DNA of 64,000 nt from Roseivirga spongicola (GCF_001592965.1 NZ_LRPC01000028.1:682001-746000), one strand, 5' to 3'; shown: positions 1-10,036, numbered from the stretch's first letter. Notes: generated from the letters alone by a model not told the origin. Numbers and translations: made by a program.

Positions 1-121
1 CATTCATATTCCCTTTCATGATACCTGGACCCATGAAATGATTGACAAATCTGAAGTAAACGAACTTACATACATAGAAATGTCTTCAGTTTCTAAACTC
101 CCTGAATATCTGGGGGTTTAA
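1..121 (+). CDS. C-terminal fragment of an unidentified protein
   Basis: An open frame enters from the left edge (codons read from base 2) and ends with TAA at 119-121, giving about 39 residues that finish in LPEYLGV. It is polar with several His, Asp and Glu residues, and no family can be named from so short a tail. It lies 7 bases before the next lipoprotein gene on the same strand, so the two may be co-transcribed. The start is outside the window. Confidence 0.5.
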   Translation, partial: IHIPFHDTWTHEMIDKSEVNELTYIEMSSVSKLPEYLGV

Positions 122-128
122 TAGATTA

Positions 129-599
129 ATGAAGCGCACTATTATAGTATTTGGGCTTGCTTCTTTGGCTTTAATTATTGGAGCTTGTGGCTATAATGTC
201 TCAAACCCTGACGATATCCTTGTCGGAAAATATGAGGTAACATCTATTGAAATTTCAGGTTGCGACAACCCAAATGACAACTTCAGCTCTTCTTCCAAAG
301 ATTTTGGCTGTTCTATAGAAGGACACTACCAAACTTGTAATTCAATCACTTTGGAGTTGACCAATGACCGAGCCTATATACTTTCTAGAAATACGCGCAC
401 TATAGACAAGAGAATTGGCACCGTGTTAAACGAACGGCAACCTCTGGTTGGATACTACTCTTTTGATGGAGACCAGCTTAGAATCTGCTTTAATGGAAAC
501 TGTAATGGTGCTATATGGCAATTAGATGACAACTATCTCAACCTAAACATTCAACAGGCAAATGGTTGCACTGAAACCATTTTGGCCAATAAGCGCTAA
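129..599 (+). CDS. Hypothetical lipoprotein
   Basis: A 156-residue protein with a lipoprotein signal: MKRT, a hydrophobic run, then lipobox IGAC with the lipidated Cys near residue 20. The mature part is Cys-rich for a Bacteroidota lipoprotein, with Cys in the segments GCDNP, FGCSIE, QTCNS, RICFNGNC and NGCTE, which suggests disulfides in the cell envelope. It resembles small lipocalin-like or META-type lipoproteins in layout, but I see no diagnostic motif and assign no function. Its stop overlaps the stop of the convergent response regulator by 3-4 bases. Confidence 0.75.
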   Translation: MKRTIIVFGLASLALIIGACGYNVSNPDDILVGKYEVTSIEISGCDNPNDNFSSSSKDFGCSIEGHYQTCNSITLELTNDRAYILSRNTRTIDKRIGTVLNERQPLVGYYSFDGDQLRICFNGNCNGAIWQLDDNYLNLNIQQANGCTETILANKR

Positions 600-1327
600 C
601 CTAAAATGGATTTACTTGAGTTGAGCAGCTCAAGAACGGCATCTTTATAATTTCTTCCGATAGGTAATTCTACACCATTTACCTCTACTGCACTATTCGA
701 AAATGCTTCTATTCTCTTTAGCGGTACTATAAAAGACCTGTGAATTCTTACAAAGCAGTCTTCTGGCAGCTTTTCTTCCAAAAAGCTTATTTTCTGTAAA
801 GAGATTACCTCCTTACCCGGCAACTTAATTCGAACATAGTCTTTTAGACTTTCTATATACAGAATGTCTTTCAAGTACACCTTCACCATTTTCCTATCTG
901 CTTTTAGGAAAATATGCGGATCATCAGATCTCAAGGCATCCTGCTGTTCAATTAACTCTGCAACCTCTACTTCGTGATTGTTTAAGACTTTATTTACTGC
1001 CTTCAGGAATCTCTGAAAAGAAATAGGCTTGAGTAAATAATCAGCTACATTCAATTCATAACTCTCTAAAGCATATTCTCTATAAGCAGTGGTAAAGATG
1101 ATGCGGGCACTGGGATTCAACACTTTCAAAAACTCAATACCAGTGAGTTTGGGCATTTGAATATCCAGAAAAATTAGGTCTACAGCTTCTTTTTTTAGCA
1201 GCTCAAAAGCTTTTAAGGCATTATCGCACTCTGCCACCAACTCCAAGCCATCAATTTTACTGATGTGAGAAAGAATTACCTCCCTTGCTAAAGGCTCATC
1301 ATCTACTACTAAGCATTTCAAGTTCAT
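596..1327 (-). CDS. LytTR-family response regulator
   Basis: This 243-residue protein has an N-terminal receiver domain (about residues 3-115) with the acidic pair Asp9-Asp10, the phosphoacceptor Asp55 in FLDIQMP, the conserved Thr in TTAYREYA and Lys in LLKPIS. A LytTR DNA-binding domain follows (about residues 140-235, from IFLKADRKMVKV through RIHRSFIVPLKRI). It is a DNA-binding transcriptional regulator of the LytR/AlgR class. It lies 2 bases downstream of the sensor kinase gene and is surely co-transcribed with it. Its target genes cannot be read from the sequence; the divergent DUF5916 gene is a candidate by position only. Confidence 0.95.
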   Translation of the reverse strand: MNLKCLVVDDEPLAREVILSHISKIDGLELVAECDNALKAFELLKKEAVDLIFLDIQMPKLTGIEFLKVLNPSARIIFTTAYREYALESYELNVADYLLKPISFQRFLKAVNKVLNNHEVEVAELIEQQDALRSDDPHIFLKADRKMVKVYLKDILYIESLKDYVRIKLPGKEVISLQKISFLEEKLPEDCFVRIHRSFIVPLKRIEAFSNSAVEVNGVELPIGRNYKDAVLELLNSSKSILG

Positions 1328-1329
1328 TG

Positions 1330-2415
1330 CTAAAAATTGAGTTTTAAGACCACTAAAAAGGAATCGGTAGATTCATGAATATTCAGTTCATGGGTTTCTG
1401 GATAAAGAATCTCTAGTCTGCGTTTAACATTTTTCAACCCAATTCCCTCTTTATATGCAAACTTGTCTTCAGCCTCTATATAACTGCTCTTACTGTTTTC
1501 AACTTTTAAAATCAGCCCCCTATGCTTTAAAGCAATATCTATAGATATCCATGAGCCCTCTAGTTCATCACTTGCTCCATGCTTAAACGCATTTTCAACA
1601 AAAGGCAAAATAAGCAATGGTGCTACACTTTCATCTCCATTTTCATTGGTTACATTGAGCGTAACATTAAGCCGATCGCCATACCTGATCTTCTCTAGCT
1701 CTATGTAATCTTTTACTAAACTGATTTCTCTAGAAAGAGGGACTCTATTCGCGTTACACTCATATAGCATATAGTCAAGTAATTCTGAAAGCTTCAAAAC
1801 CACTTCTGGCGCTTCTTTACTTTGCTTAAGCGTTAACGCATATAAGTTATTTAAGGTGTTGAACAAAAAGTGAGGATGAATTTGAGACTTTAAGAATTTA
1901 AGTTCTGCCTCTAGCTTATCTTCAATCAATTGCTGGTTCTTTTTCTGTTCTTGGTACCAGTACTTAAACCACTTGCAAACCACGGCTACGGTCATAACCG
2001 GATATATATTATTGGTGTGCTTAAGAATTTTACCAACATTAATTAAAGGAGATTGGAAAGTATCACTCGGCCAGAAAAGAGGTTGCTGGATGAACAAATA
2101 TTCAAACCAAGAAAGGGTGGAAAATACTATTACTACCCCTACAAAAGATAAAAAGAAAGCTGCAAACTTTTCTTTAAAGAGCAGCTTAGGCATCAAGATG
2201 TAGAGCGTTATATAAACTGCCGGAATCTGAACTAAGGCATGACTGGCCTGCACCGCAATTTGCTTGGCATACTCTTCTTCAAAACTTCCATACACTATTC
2301 CGAAAAACAGGATGTACACAGCCCAAAAAATGAGGTGCCAAATAACTCTTGGAGTTCTGAATAATATGTTTTCTAATCTGGGCTTAGCCATAGCAGTTGG
2401 TAAAGAAGACATCAA
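1330..2415 (-). CDS. LytS-type sensor histidine kinase
   Basis: A 361-residue membrane kinase. The N-terminal 150 residues contain about four hydrophobic segments (starting near residues 25, 60, 87 and 137). A short coiled linker leads to the His_kinase domain with QIHPHFLFNTLNN, where His182 is the likely phosphoacceptor, and a C-terminal ATPase part with the N-box LPFVENAFKHG and GIGLKNVKRRL. It is the sensor partner of the adjacent LytTR regulator. The signal sensed is unknown, and there is no large periplasmic domain, so sensing is probably within the membrane. The start is the first of two adjacent Met codons. Confidence 0.95.
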   Translation of the reverse strand: MMSSLPTAMAKPRLENILFRTPRVIWHLIFWAVYILFFGIVYGSFEEEYAKQIAVQASHALVQIPAVYITLYILMPKLLFKEKFAAFFLSFVGVVIVFSTLSWFEYLFIQQPLFWPSDTFQSPLINVGKILKHTNNIYPVMTVAVVCKWFKYWYQEQKKNQQLIEDKLEAELKFLKSQIHPHFLFNTLNNLYALTLKQSKEAPEVVLKLSELLDYMLYECNANRVPLSREISLVKDYIELEKIRYGDRLNVTLNVTNENGDESVAPLLILPFVENAFKHGASDELEGSWISIDIALKHRGLILKVENSKSSYIEAEDKFAYKEGIGLKNVKRRLEILYPETHELNIHESTDSFLVVLKLNF

Positions 2416-2622
2416 AACTAGCCTTTAAGTTTCTAATAATCATTGCAATAGACAAATTCAATTATAGCTCCCATCAACGTCTACTTAACATCGACCAAAT
2501 GCAGAATCACTGCAAATACACCATTGGTCTTAAAAACAATTGAGTTGGTCTAAAAGGCATTTCTGCCTGAAACTCAAAGCTTAAAAGCTAGTAAAGGCAC
2601 TAAAAGGTCAACAACTCAAATT

Positions 2623-4827
2623 ATGAAAACTCACTTTACCATTGCCCTATTTTGGCTCGGTTTCTCCCTACTTTTTGCTCAGGAGCAAGACACGCGCAAA
2701 GCTTACAACTATTCAATTAGCCGTACAAATGAGCCCATTAATGTAGATGGCATCGCTGATGAAATAGCTTGGCAACATGCACCTAAAATAGACCATTTTA
2801 TGAATCATTGGCCGGCCGATCAGGGTGAAGCCGAAGCACGCTCTGAAGTTTGGACGCTTTATGATGAGGAATACATTTACGTATTGGCTAAGCTCTATGA
2901 TAATGGAGAAAGAATAGTTCAGACATTAAGAAGAGATAATGTAGACGGACATTGGAATAGCGACAATTTCACTGTGGTTTTAGATCCTTTTAACACCAAA
3001 CAAAGTGGCTTTTTCTTTGGGGTGAATGCTGGTGGAGCTCAAGTAGAAGCCCTTCTGAACATTGAAAATGGAAATACTAATTTTGATGAAAACTGGGATA
3101 ACAAGTGGTTTTCGGAAGTAAGAAGCTACGCTGACCATTGGATAGTAGAAATGGCTATTCCTTTTAAAACCCTTAGGTACAACAGCACCCAAACCGAATG
3201 GGGTGTAAACTTTATACGGGGCGACATGGAGCGGAATCACTACTCTACATGGACACAGTTTCCAGTTGCCTTTGGAGGTATAGACATTAATTTCATGGGA
3301 ACGCTGCAATGGGATGCACCACCAAAGAAAGCTGAAGGCAAGGTGGTGCTCATCCCCTACTTGGCTGGCAGCACTCATCGTAACTATGAGGAAGAAACTG
3401 GCGAGAACGGTTATGAAAACAGTGCAGATATTGGCTTAGACGCCAAAGTAGCCGTAACCAGCTCGTTGAATTTAGACCTTACCGTTAACCCAGACTTTTC
3501 TAATGCAGATGTAGACCAGCAAGTAACCAACCTCAGCCGATTTAGCATATTCTTTCCAGAGCGAAGAAACTTCTTTTTAGAAAACGGAGACATATTCTCC
3601 AATTTTGGAGGCCGACAAATTCAGCCATTCTTTTCGAGAACAATTGGCCTAAATAAAGGGCAACAGGTACCTATTAAATACGGAGCACGACTTACCGGCA
3701 ATCTAACGCCTAATATGCGCATTGGTGTCATGAATGTGCAGACAGGCGCTACCGATGAAGTTGAGCCAAACAATTATTCTGTTTTAGCAGCGCACCAGAG
3801 GGTTTTTAGTCGTTCTGTAGTAAAGGCAATTTTCATTAACCGTGCAGGCCAGAATGGAGACTATGCTAGAAATGGTGGTTTGGAATTCAATTATGTACAT
3901 CCTTCCGGCTCTTGGAACAATACCATACGCTACCATTTGGCCACTAACGAAGAAAACCTAAGCAACAATCGCTATTACGGTATAGATGGAGGCTATAGAA
4001 ATAGAAACATTATTCTGGGTTGGGCGATAGATGTTGTTGGAAAAAACTATGAAACCGAACTGGGATTCAACCCAAGGCTATATAATTACAATGCCGAAAC
4101 TGAAGAAACTACTAAACAAGGTTACACTAAATTTAATCCGTGGTTTATGTATCGCTTTAGACCCAAATCGGAGTCTGCAGCCTTGAATATACACGGCCCA
4201 AGAACTTGGCATATTGGCTGGTTAAACACCGATGGTTCTCTCAATGAAAGGCGCCATGGCATTGGTTACGACTTCTTCTTTAAAAACACAATGGAACTCC
4301 GATTCAACCGTGTGTTTTTTGAAGCTAACCTTCCCGTTCCTACCAACTTAATTGGCAAAGATGCAGCCTTACCTGTAGGCAATTACCAATACACAGATAA
4401 CTCCATATTCTTTATTAGCGACCGTAGAAAGGTAATAAACACCGAATTATCTCTAAGACACGGCACATTCTACAACGGTACCAAGAGTGGTTTTACCACA
4501 GCACTAAACTTTAGAACTCAACCGTGGGGTACTTTTGGGGTAAACTATGACTACAATAAAGTGAAGCTAGCAGAAGGATATGGCGAATCTGATCTTCACT
4601 TATTCAGGCTGAATGCAGAAATCAGCTTCTCAAATAAAATGTTCTGGACCACAGCTATTCAATACAATTCTCAAGCAGAGAATTACAATGTCTTTTCTCG
4701 TTTTCAATGGCGTTACAAGCCCATGTCTGACTTGTTTATAGTCTACACGGATAATTATGGTATAAATGGACTAAACATAAAAAATCGTCAATTGGTATTT
4801 AAAATAACTTATTGGTTGAATATGTAA
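2623..4827 (+). CDS. CBM9-like / DUF5916 outer-membrane protein
   Basis: A 734-residue secreted protein with signal peptide MKTHFTIALF...LLFAQ cleaved near residue 20. Residues of about 35-225 form a family-9 carbohydrate-binding-like domain (INVDGIADEIAWQHAP, then WTLYDEEYIYVLAKLYD, DNFTVVLDPF and WIVEMAIPFKTLRY). The rest matches the DUF5916 region, with alternating strands, Trp/Tyr-rich ends and a C-terminus FKITYWLNM typical of a beta-barrel. It is predicted to sit in the outer membrane; the substrate is unknown. It is divergent from the two-component pair with a 207-base gap, so it could be a target of that regulator, which is inference. Confidence 0.88.
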   Translation: MKTHFTIALFWLGFSLLFAQEQDTRKAYNYSISRTNEPINVDGIADEIAWQHAPKIDHFMNHWPADQGEAEARSEVWTLYDEEYIYVLAKLYDNGERIVQTLRRDNVDGHWNSDNFTVVLDPFNTKQSGFFFGVNAGGAQVEALLNIENGNTNFDENWDNKWFSEVRSYADHWIVEMAIPFKTLRYNSTQTEWGVNFIRGDMERNHYSTWTQFPVAFGGIDINFMGTLQWDAPPKKAEGKVVLIPYLAGSTHRNYEEETGENGYENSADIGLDAKVAVTSSLNLDLTVNPDFSNADVDQQVTNLSRFSIFFPERRNFFLENGDIFSNFGGRQIQPFFSRTIGLNKGQQVPIKYGARLTGNLTPNMRIGVMNVQTGATDEVEPNNYSVLAAHQRVFSRSVVKAIFINRAGQNGDYARNGGLEFNYVHPSGSWNNTIRYHLATNEENLSNNRYYGIDGGYRNRNIILGWAIDVVGKNYETELGFNPRLYNYNAETEETTKQGYTKFNPWFMYRFRPKSESAALNIHGPRTWHIGWLNTDGSLNERRHGIGYDFFFKNTMELRFNRVFFEANLPVPTNLIGKDAALPVGNYQYTDNSIFFISDRRKVINTELSLRHGTFYNGTKSGFTTALNFRTQPWGTFGVNYDYNKVKLAEGYGESDLHLFRLNAEISFSNKMFWTTAIQYNSQAENYNVFSRFQWRYKPMSDLFIVYTDNYGINGLNIKNRQLVFKITYWLNM

Positions 4828-5091
4828 ACTGACTGAACAAAGCCTCTCATCAAGCTACACTTACAATTATAAGTATAAGTCTAATCTACCCCCTGATGAC
4901 CATATGATTATTCTTTGCAACTAATTAATGGCATCTGTGTACTAGAAGTAATTATATTCAAAAGAACAGGGTGCGAACCAAGTACAAACGACCTTTATGA
5001 GCATATTAAATCAAGTCCATATTTTTGATTTATCAGTTAAGATGACAAATTTGTTTTCTGGGTTTAAACAAATGTCTAAATAAAATATCTT

Positions 5092-5688
5092 ATGAATACA
5101 CACAACTTAAAACTCGCTGTTCTCAGCTTATTAATCAGTCTTGTGAGTTTTTCATCAAATAGAAGAAGTGATGTAATGTTTCCCGATAAGGAAACAATTC
5201 TAATTGAAGATTATGCTAACTATGATAACTTTTTTCCAATTGCCACATTGGATTTCAGTAACAAAGGTATCAAAGACAAAATCCATATAGTTTACGTTAG
5301 TTTCGACCCAAGTATTGATCACTACAAACCCTTCTCTCCAAACGATAATATAGATGAATTCACCTTCAGTATTACCGATAATGGATTATACAAACCAACT
5401 TTTGAAAAATCTGCATTAGTAATTGGGAAAGACTTTGAAGAACACTTGAAAATTGCGCAAGAGACTTACACTGAAGCTAAATCTAAAGATTCGACCTCAC
5501 CTAAAGTAAGAATAATGAAATATCTAAGCTGGTGGCAGGGAGATCAAACTCCAGTAAACTCATTAGGAAATAAAATGAAATTCATCTGCCAAATAGATAT
5601 TTTGTCAATCGCTAATGATGATTGTAGGCTCTTTGTCTTTTATGATGAACATGATCAAGTGGTAAAGCACATTTATCAAAGAACCTAA
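5092..5688 (+). CDS. Hypothetical secreted protein
   Basis: A 198-residue protein not assigned to a family. The N-terminus (MNTHNLKLAVLSLLISLVSFSS) reads as a signal peptide. The mature part is rich in Asp, Lys and aromatic residues and has the strand-like segment DKIHIVYVSFDP. It stands alone, 264 bases after the DUF5916 gene and convergent with the phytase. The 264-base upstream gap has no other gene that I can see. Confidence 0.65.
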   Translation: MNTHNLKLAVLSLLISLVSFSSNRRSDVMFPDKETILIEDYANYDNFFPIATLDFSNKGIKDKIHIVYVSFDPSIDHYKPFSPNDNIDEFTFSITDNGLYKPTFEKSALVIGKDFEEHLKIAQETYTEAKSKDSTSPKVRIMKYLSWWQGDQTPVNSLGNKMKFICQIDILSIANDDCRLFVFYDEHDQVVKHIYQRT

Positions 5689-5836
5689 TCAATTATATAG
5701 CCCCCACTAGTCTGTATAAAGCAACTCTAGTTATTCTTGAAAGCTCTATGCACTGGCACTCTTAAAAGCTATCAAACAGCAGAAAGCGGAAATATTTGAA
5801 TTACAACTTCAGGTTTTCAGTAATTGCTAATACCGC

Positions 5837-5862
5837 AAAAAAAAATGCAGCCAGAGGCTGCA
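5837..5862 (-). terminator. Intrinsic terminator of the phytase gene
   Basis: Read on the minus strand, TGCAGCC and GGCTGCA form a 7-bp stem with a 3-base loop, followed by a run of nine T (bases 5837-5845 are A on the plus strand). It lies 22 bases past the phytase stop. Confidence 0.85.
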
Positions 5863-5883
5863 CCTTTATTAATTAACGATTAA

Positions 5884-6930
5884 CTATTTCTTGAGTAATG
5901 AGTCCAGAATGTCTTCTGGCCTGTAGTACTGAAAAGTCTTATCATCAGACATGGCCACGAACAACCCTTTTCTAAAAGTGTCATTCAGTGGAATACTGGT
6001 AATTTCTGAGCCATCGCTCTCGTTGGTAGATACCTTTACTGCGCCTAGCTCATCATGCTGATGTGGGTTACCGTTTGTTCCTTCTCTAGGGAATATTCTG
6101 AACATATTGGCTTGCTGATCGGAAATAAGGATGAACCCAGTTCCGTTGCCTGTGTCATATATGGAGATGCCTTCATTATCGTCTCTGAAACCCTCGGTTC
6201 CGAATAAGGCTAATTCCTCATTTCCCTTCTCTGGGTCTGCATAGTACTTGCGAGTCCCTACATTTTCATCAGAGTAATAGATAAATCCCAACTCATGATC
6301 TACGGCAATAGACTCTATTTCCTTAGTGCCACTAAACTTACCGAACTTTCGCACCAATGTGGCTTGTAAGGCTCCTGTAGAGTCTGCTTCTAATAAATAC
6401 TGCCACAAGTAACCTTCAGTCGGGCCATTCTTTCTGCCCATAATCACAAAAGTCTTATTATCAGATGGTCTCTGATAAAGTGAGATACCCATCAGGTCTC
6501 TGTGCTCAGGTGCTGTTTCACCTTCAAACATAGGGAAACCGCCATTGTCTATTGGCTTCATATTTGGAACAGAAAACACCCTAAGCATAGAGTTCAACCT
6601 CTCTCCTGTCACGGCAAAATCTACTGTATCATTGCCAACAGAAAGGTTATACCCTACGTCTACATTATTCGGGCGCTTAAGATCTCTCACTACTTTTTCA
6701 GGAAAAATCCTTCCTTCCAAGTCGTATACATACAAAGCACCATCAGCATCTTTATCTGTACCTATAACTAAGCTCTTGGACGGATCGGCTTTGTTAATCC
6801 AAATAGCAGGATCGTCAGAATCGTGCTTAACAGGCTCGGTTGTCAATACTGGTGCAATTGCGGGTACATTATTGCCACAGCTGGCAACAGCAATGGCTAG
6901 CACACCTATTATTAAATTGAACTTCTTCAT
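5884..6930 (-). CDS. Beta-propeller phytase, lipoprotein
   Basis: A 348-residue calcium-dependent beta-propeller phytase (3-phytase family, which removes phosphates from inositol hexakisphosphate). Family features are TEPVKHDSDDPAIWIN, IGTDKDADGALYVYDLEG, RPNNVDVGY, EIESIAVDHELGFIYYSDE and DDNEGISIYD, spread along six blades. The N-terminus (MKKF..., lipobox VASC with Cys19) indicates a lipid-anchored envelope protein. It follows a TonB-dependent receptor gene on the same strand, 147 bases away, with a palindromic repeat in the gap. Pairing of this phytase with TonB receptors is known in other Gram-negatives and suggests phosphate scavenging from phytate-like esters. Full length. Confidence 0.92.
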   Translation of the reverse strand: MKKFNLIIGVLAIAVASCGNNVPAIAPVLTTEPVKHDSDDPAIWINKADPSKSLVIGTDKDADGALYVYDLEGRIFPEKVVRDLKRPNNVDVGYNLSVGNDTVDFAVTGERLNSMLRVFSVPNMKPIDNGGFPMFEGETAPEHRDLMGISLYQRPSDNKTFVIMGRKNGPTEGYLWQYLLEADSTGALQATLVRKFGKFSGTKEIESIAVDHELGFIYYSDENVGTRKYYADPEKGNEELALFGTEGFRDDNEGISIYDTGNGTGFILISDQQANMFRIFPREGTNGNPHQHDELGAVKVSTNESDGSEITSIPLNDTFRKGLFVAMSDDKTFQYYRPEDILDSLLKK

Positions 6931-6964
6931 ATTGAATATTGATAAGGAAGCCTTAAAAGCTTTT

Positions 6965-7045
6965 CGTCATTCCCGACCCTGATCGGGAATCTCCTCAAAA
7001 GGTTCAATAGTCCCTAGGAGATCCCCAATCAAGTTGGGGATGACG
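6965..7045. repeat. Palindromic MITE/REP-like element
   Basis: An 81-base element begins CGTCAT and ends ATGACG (perfect inverted ends). Internally it has two small hairpins, TCCCGA...TCGGGA (6971-6986) and TCCCC...GGGGA, and matching inner arms ATCTCCT / AGGAGAT. It therefore folds as one long imperfect hairpin. It fills most of the gap between receptor and phytase genes. This looks like a dispersed non-coding repeat rather than a gene-specific signal. Confidence 0.75.
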
Positions 7046-7077
7046 GTTCTATTTTGCTTTTAAGGCAACCCTACTTT

Positions 7078-9855
7078 TTACTGATTATTAAACAAGTCGA
7101 ACTTAAGACCTGCGTTGAACCTTACATTGTAGTATTCCATTTGCATGGTTCTGCTACTCTCGCCCTGATAGTATCTCAATGGCTGATTTGTAAGATTGTT
7201 CACCTCAAAGAAGAATCTCCACTGCGGAGTGAAAGCATAAGAACCATTCACATCTAGAAAAGTCTGCTTGTCGTAGAATCTATCTTCAAAAGCCTCTCCA
7301 CCTAGTTCATCAATGTAATCGCTAGCATAGTTCAAAGAAGCTCTCAGTACAAGCTTATCAGTCTCATAAGAAAGTGAAGCATTGAACATGTTATTCGCTG
7401 TTCCTGGTAGCTCTAGGTCTTCGTTTTCTCTACCCTGAATACCCGTAGTGCTAGACTGAGTCAATGTATAGTTCAAATAAAGCCCTAGGCCTTTCCAAAT
7501 TTGTCTTTGGAACGATACTTCTAAACCGTAAATCTCGGCTGTTCCACCATTCTCGAAAGTGGTAAACTCAAGGTCGTTTCCGAAAGAAGGATCAACGTAT
7601 CCTTCAATCACTCTTTCATAGATGAATTTATCTATGTCTTTATAGAATACTCCACCAGAAACGATACCGATGTTCTCGAAGTAGTTTTCATACATCAAAT
7701 CGAAGTTCATTGAAGTGGTTGGCTCCAAATCTGGGTTACCTCTTACCAACTCTTCATCGTCTGGGCTAAATTCAGCATAAGGCACCAAGTCGAAATAGTT
7801 AGGACGTGCGATAGTGTTGGTCCAAGCAAATCTTAAAATGGAGTTATCACTGAAATTGTAATTTAAGTGAACACCAGGCATAAAGTTGCCATAGTTTTGA
7901 CTATCTGAAGCTTCAGAAATATCGTCATTATCTACATCTAAAATAAAGCCTGAATAATCAATGCTTGTGCCCTCGTATCTCAAACCTATTATACCAGAAA
8001 GGTTCTCATTCAACTGAACATCTGCCATAGCATAAGCGGCATAGATGTTTTCTGTAGCTGTATAGTTACCAGGCACATACTCTCCTAGCTCATCAGACTC
8101 ATCGAACAAAGCACCATTCTTTAAATCTAGATTACCCAAGAAAGCTGGAGAACCAAAACGCCCCACTCTGTACTGACTTCCTGCTAAATAGTCTGGGTTA
8201 CTGTAATCGTTGGTAGGAATATCTCCTAAAGTTGCACCAAAGGCATCTTCATCTAAAGGCTCATAAGAATAGAAAACATTGTCTCTAAGCTTGTTCTTGT
8301 TTCTAAGTCTTGCACCAAATTTGATCAAAGTGCTGTTCGAAACGGGCTTTTGGAAATCTATTCTAGCGTTGAAATCTTCATCTTCAGTATAATCATGATT
8401 TTCGCTAATCTCGTTTAAGCCAATGCCTAAATTATCAGCTGAATTACTCAAAATAGCCAATGGAAATTCTGGATCTGATAGATTCACATTTACCGACTGG
8501 TCTGACTCTCTGTAAGAAAGGTATCTCTCATTTGGTCTATCTTCTGAAGCTTTAGCATAGGTAGCAGACCAAGTCAATTTTAATGTATTGAAGAGGTGTT
8601 CACCTTTAAGGGAAATATTTCTATTTCTTTGATCCTCCAGTCTTCTCTTTTTTACCCTGTCGCTATCCAAACCTCCTTTAGTCTGAAATTCTACCCTCGC
8701 TCCTTGTGGAATGTTATATACTCCTGGAGATGTTTCAACGGCTATGCCGTCATCAAAAGCATCATCTAACTGAGAAACTCTCATTCTGAATCTGTTTTCC
8801 CAATCGTCTCTCCAATTGTAAACACCAGAAAGATATAGCTTATGATTCGGGTTAATTTCATAGTCTAAAGCTAGGTTGAAGCTTCTTCTTACCCTTTGAA
8901 CCTGATACTCTCTAATATCGAACTCTTCGATAACAACTCTATCAAAATCATCTTTGTACCAAACAGCCTCAACATTGTCTGAACCGAAATCGTGATTGTT
9001 ATAGCTAGCAGAGAAAACTGCGCCTAACTTATCATTAGCAAAACGGTTGGAAGCAATAACTGAACCCGTCCAAATTGGCTTTTCTGAAAGAAAGTTAAAG
9101 CCTGAAGCTAGAGTACCTGAAACCCTCTTGCCAGAAGGAGCAGAACGAGTAACAAGGTTTACCGAACCACCAATTGCATCAGCATCCATATCTGGCAATA
9201 CTGCTTTATTTACCTGAATAGTTTGAATCAGATCGGAAGGAATAAGGTCCAATTGAATGTTTCTATTGTCTCCCTCTGCTGAAGGAATACGCTCGCCATT
9301 CAGAGTTACCGAGTTCAACTGAGGCGCAAGACCTCTTACAATGATATTTCTAGCCTCCCCTTGGTCATTCTGGATGGTGATACCAGGAATACGTTTCAAA
9401 GCATCTCCAATATTTGCATCAGGGAAACGGCCTATCTGGTCAGCAGCAACAACGTTGGTAATGTTTGCATTGGTTTTCTGCTGGTTCAAAGCTTTAGCCT
9501 GCCCTTTCAGACGATCTCCCATCACAATTACTTCTCCGCCTTCGGCATAACCTGCCTCCATCTTAAAATTAAGTTCGGTAGTAGCACCTGCATTAATTGT
9601 AACTGTTTGCTCAATCTTTTTATAACCTATAAACGTAACTGTAAGCGTATACTCGCCTGCCGGTATATCTATAATAGTATAGTATCCATTGGCATCTGTA
9701 GGAATACCTTTTTGCGCATTGGTTAGTACCACGCTAGCCCCTGGCATTGGTAGGCCAAGCTCATCGATCACACGCCCGGTTAAAGCTCCTCCTTGTGCAT
9801 AAGCCAAGGCCGAAACCGAGAAGATCATTGTTAATGTGAGTAAGAGTTTTTTCAT
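7078..9855 (-). CDS. TonB-dependent outer-membrane receptor
   Basis: About 925 residues from the ATG at 9855, chosen because it begins a clean signal peptide (MKKLLLTLTMIFSVSALAYAQ); the frame is open 31 codons further upstream without a signal. Domains: a carboxypeptidase-regulatory-like fold after the signal (GRVIDELGLPMPGASVVL), a plug (ADQIGRFPDANIGDALKRIPGITIQND, NIIVRGLAPQLNSVTLNGER), and a 22-strand-type barrel ending NVRFNAGLKFDLFNN. It imports a ligand across the outer membrane using TonB energy. The barrel type (RFAWTNTIARPNYFDLVP) is that of single-component receptors with no SusD partner. The neighbouring phytase suggests inositol phosphate or a related phosphoester as ligand, which is inference. 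Confidence 0.95.
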   Translation of the reverse strand: MKKLLLTLTMIFSVSALAYAQGGALTGRVIDELGLPMPGASVVLTNAQKGIPTDANGYYTIIDIPAGEYTLTVTFIGYKKIEQTVTINAGATTELNFKMEAGYAEGGEVIVMGDRLKGQAKALNQQKTNANITNVVAADQIGRFPDANIGDALKRIPGITIQNDQGEARNIIVRGLAPQLNSVTLNGERIPSAEGDNRNIQLDLIPSDLIQTIQVNKAVLPDMDADAIGGSVNLVTRSAPSGKRVSGTLASGFNFLSEKPIWTGSVIASNRFANDKLGAVFSASYNNHDFGSDNVEAVWYKDDFDRVVIEEFDIREYQVQRVRRSFNLALDYEINPNHKLYLSGVYNWRDDWENRFRMRVSQLDDAFDDGIAVETSPGVYNIPQGARVEFQTKGGLDSDRVKKRRLEDQRNRNISLKGEHLFNTLKLTWSATYAKASEDRPNERYLSYRESDQSVNVNLSDPEFPLAILSNSADNLGIGLNEISENHDYTEDEDFNARIDFQKPVSNSTLIKFGARLRNKNKLRDNVFYSYEPLDEDAFGATLGDIPTNDYSNPDYLAGSQYRVGRFGSPAFLGNLDLKNGALFDESDELGEYVPGNYTATENIYAAYAMADVQLNENLSGIIGLRYEGTSIDYSGFILDVDNDDISEASDSQNYGNFMPGVHLNYNFSDNSILRFAWTNTIARPNYFDLVPYAEFSPDDEELVRGNPDLEPTTSMNFDLMYENYFENIGIVSGGVFYKDIDKFIYERVIEGYVDPSFGNDLEFTTFENGGTAEIYGLEVSFQRQIWKGLGLYLNYTLTQSSTTGIQGRENEDLELPGTANNMFNASLSYETDKLVLRASLNYASDYIDELGGEAFEDRFYDKQTFLDVNGSYAFTPQWRFFFEVNNLTNQPLRYYQGESSRTMQMEYYNVRFNAGLKFDLFNNQ

Positions 9856-10036
9856 AGTTGTTTGTTGAATTTTTACTGGAGCAAAAATGAAAATGGCCTT
9901 AGAACAGGTGATGAAGAGACTATTAATTGTGTGATAAATTGAGGACAAAAAACGTTAACAAAACATAGACAGCCATTACTAACACATTGATATTAAGCAC
10001 ATTAACAAACACACCAATGTTAACAGCTAAATAGTG

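Noticed and set aside
4828..5091. A hidden gene or RNA in the 264-base gap after the DUF5916 gene.
   Set aside because: No start, stem with T-run or family-like peptide could be found in it on either strand.
9361..9726. Plus-strand open frames opposite the TonB receptor plug.
   Set aside because: They are antisense shadows of a well-supported conserved coding region.
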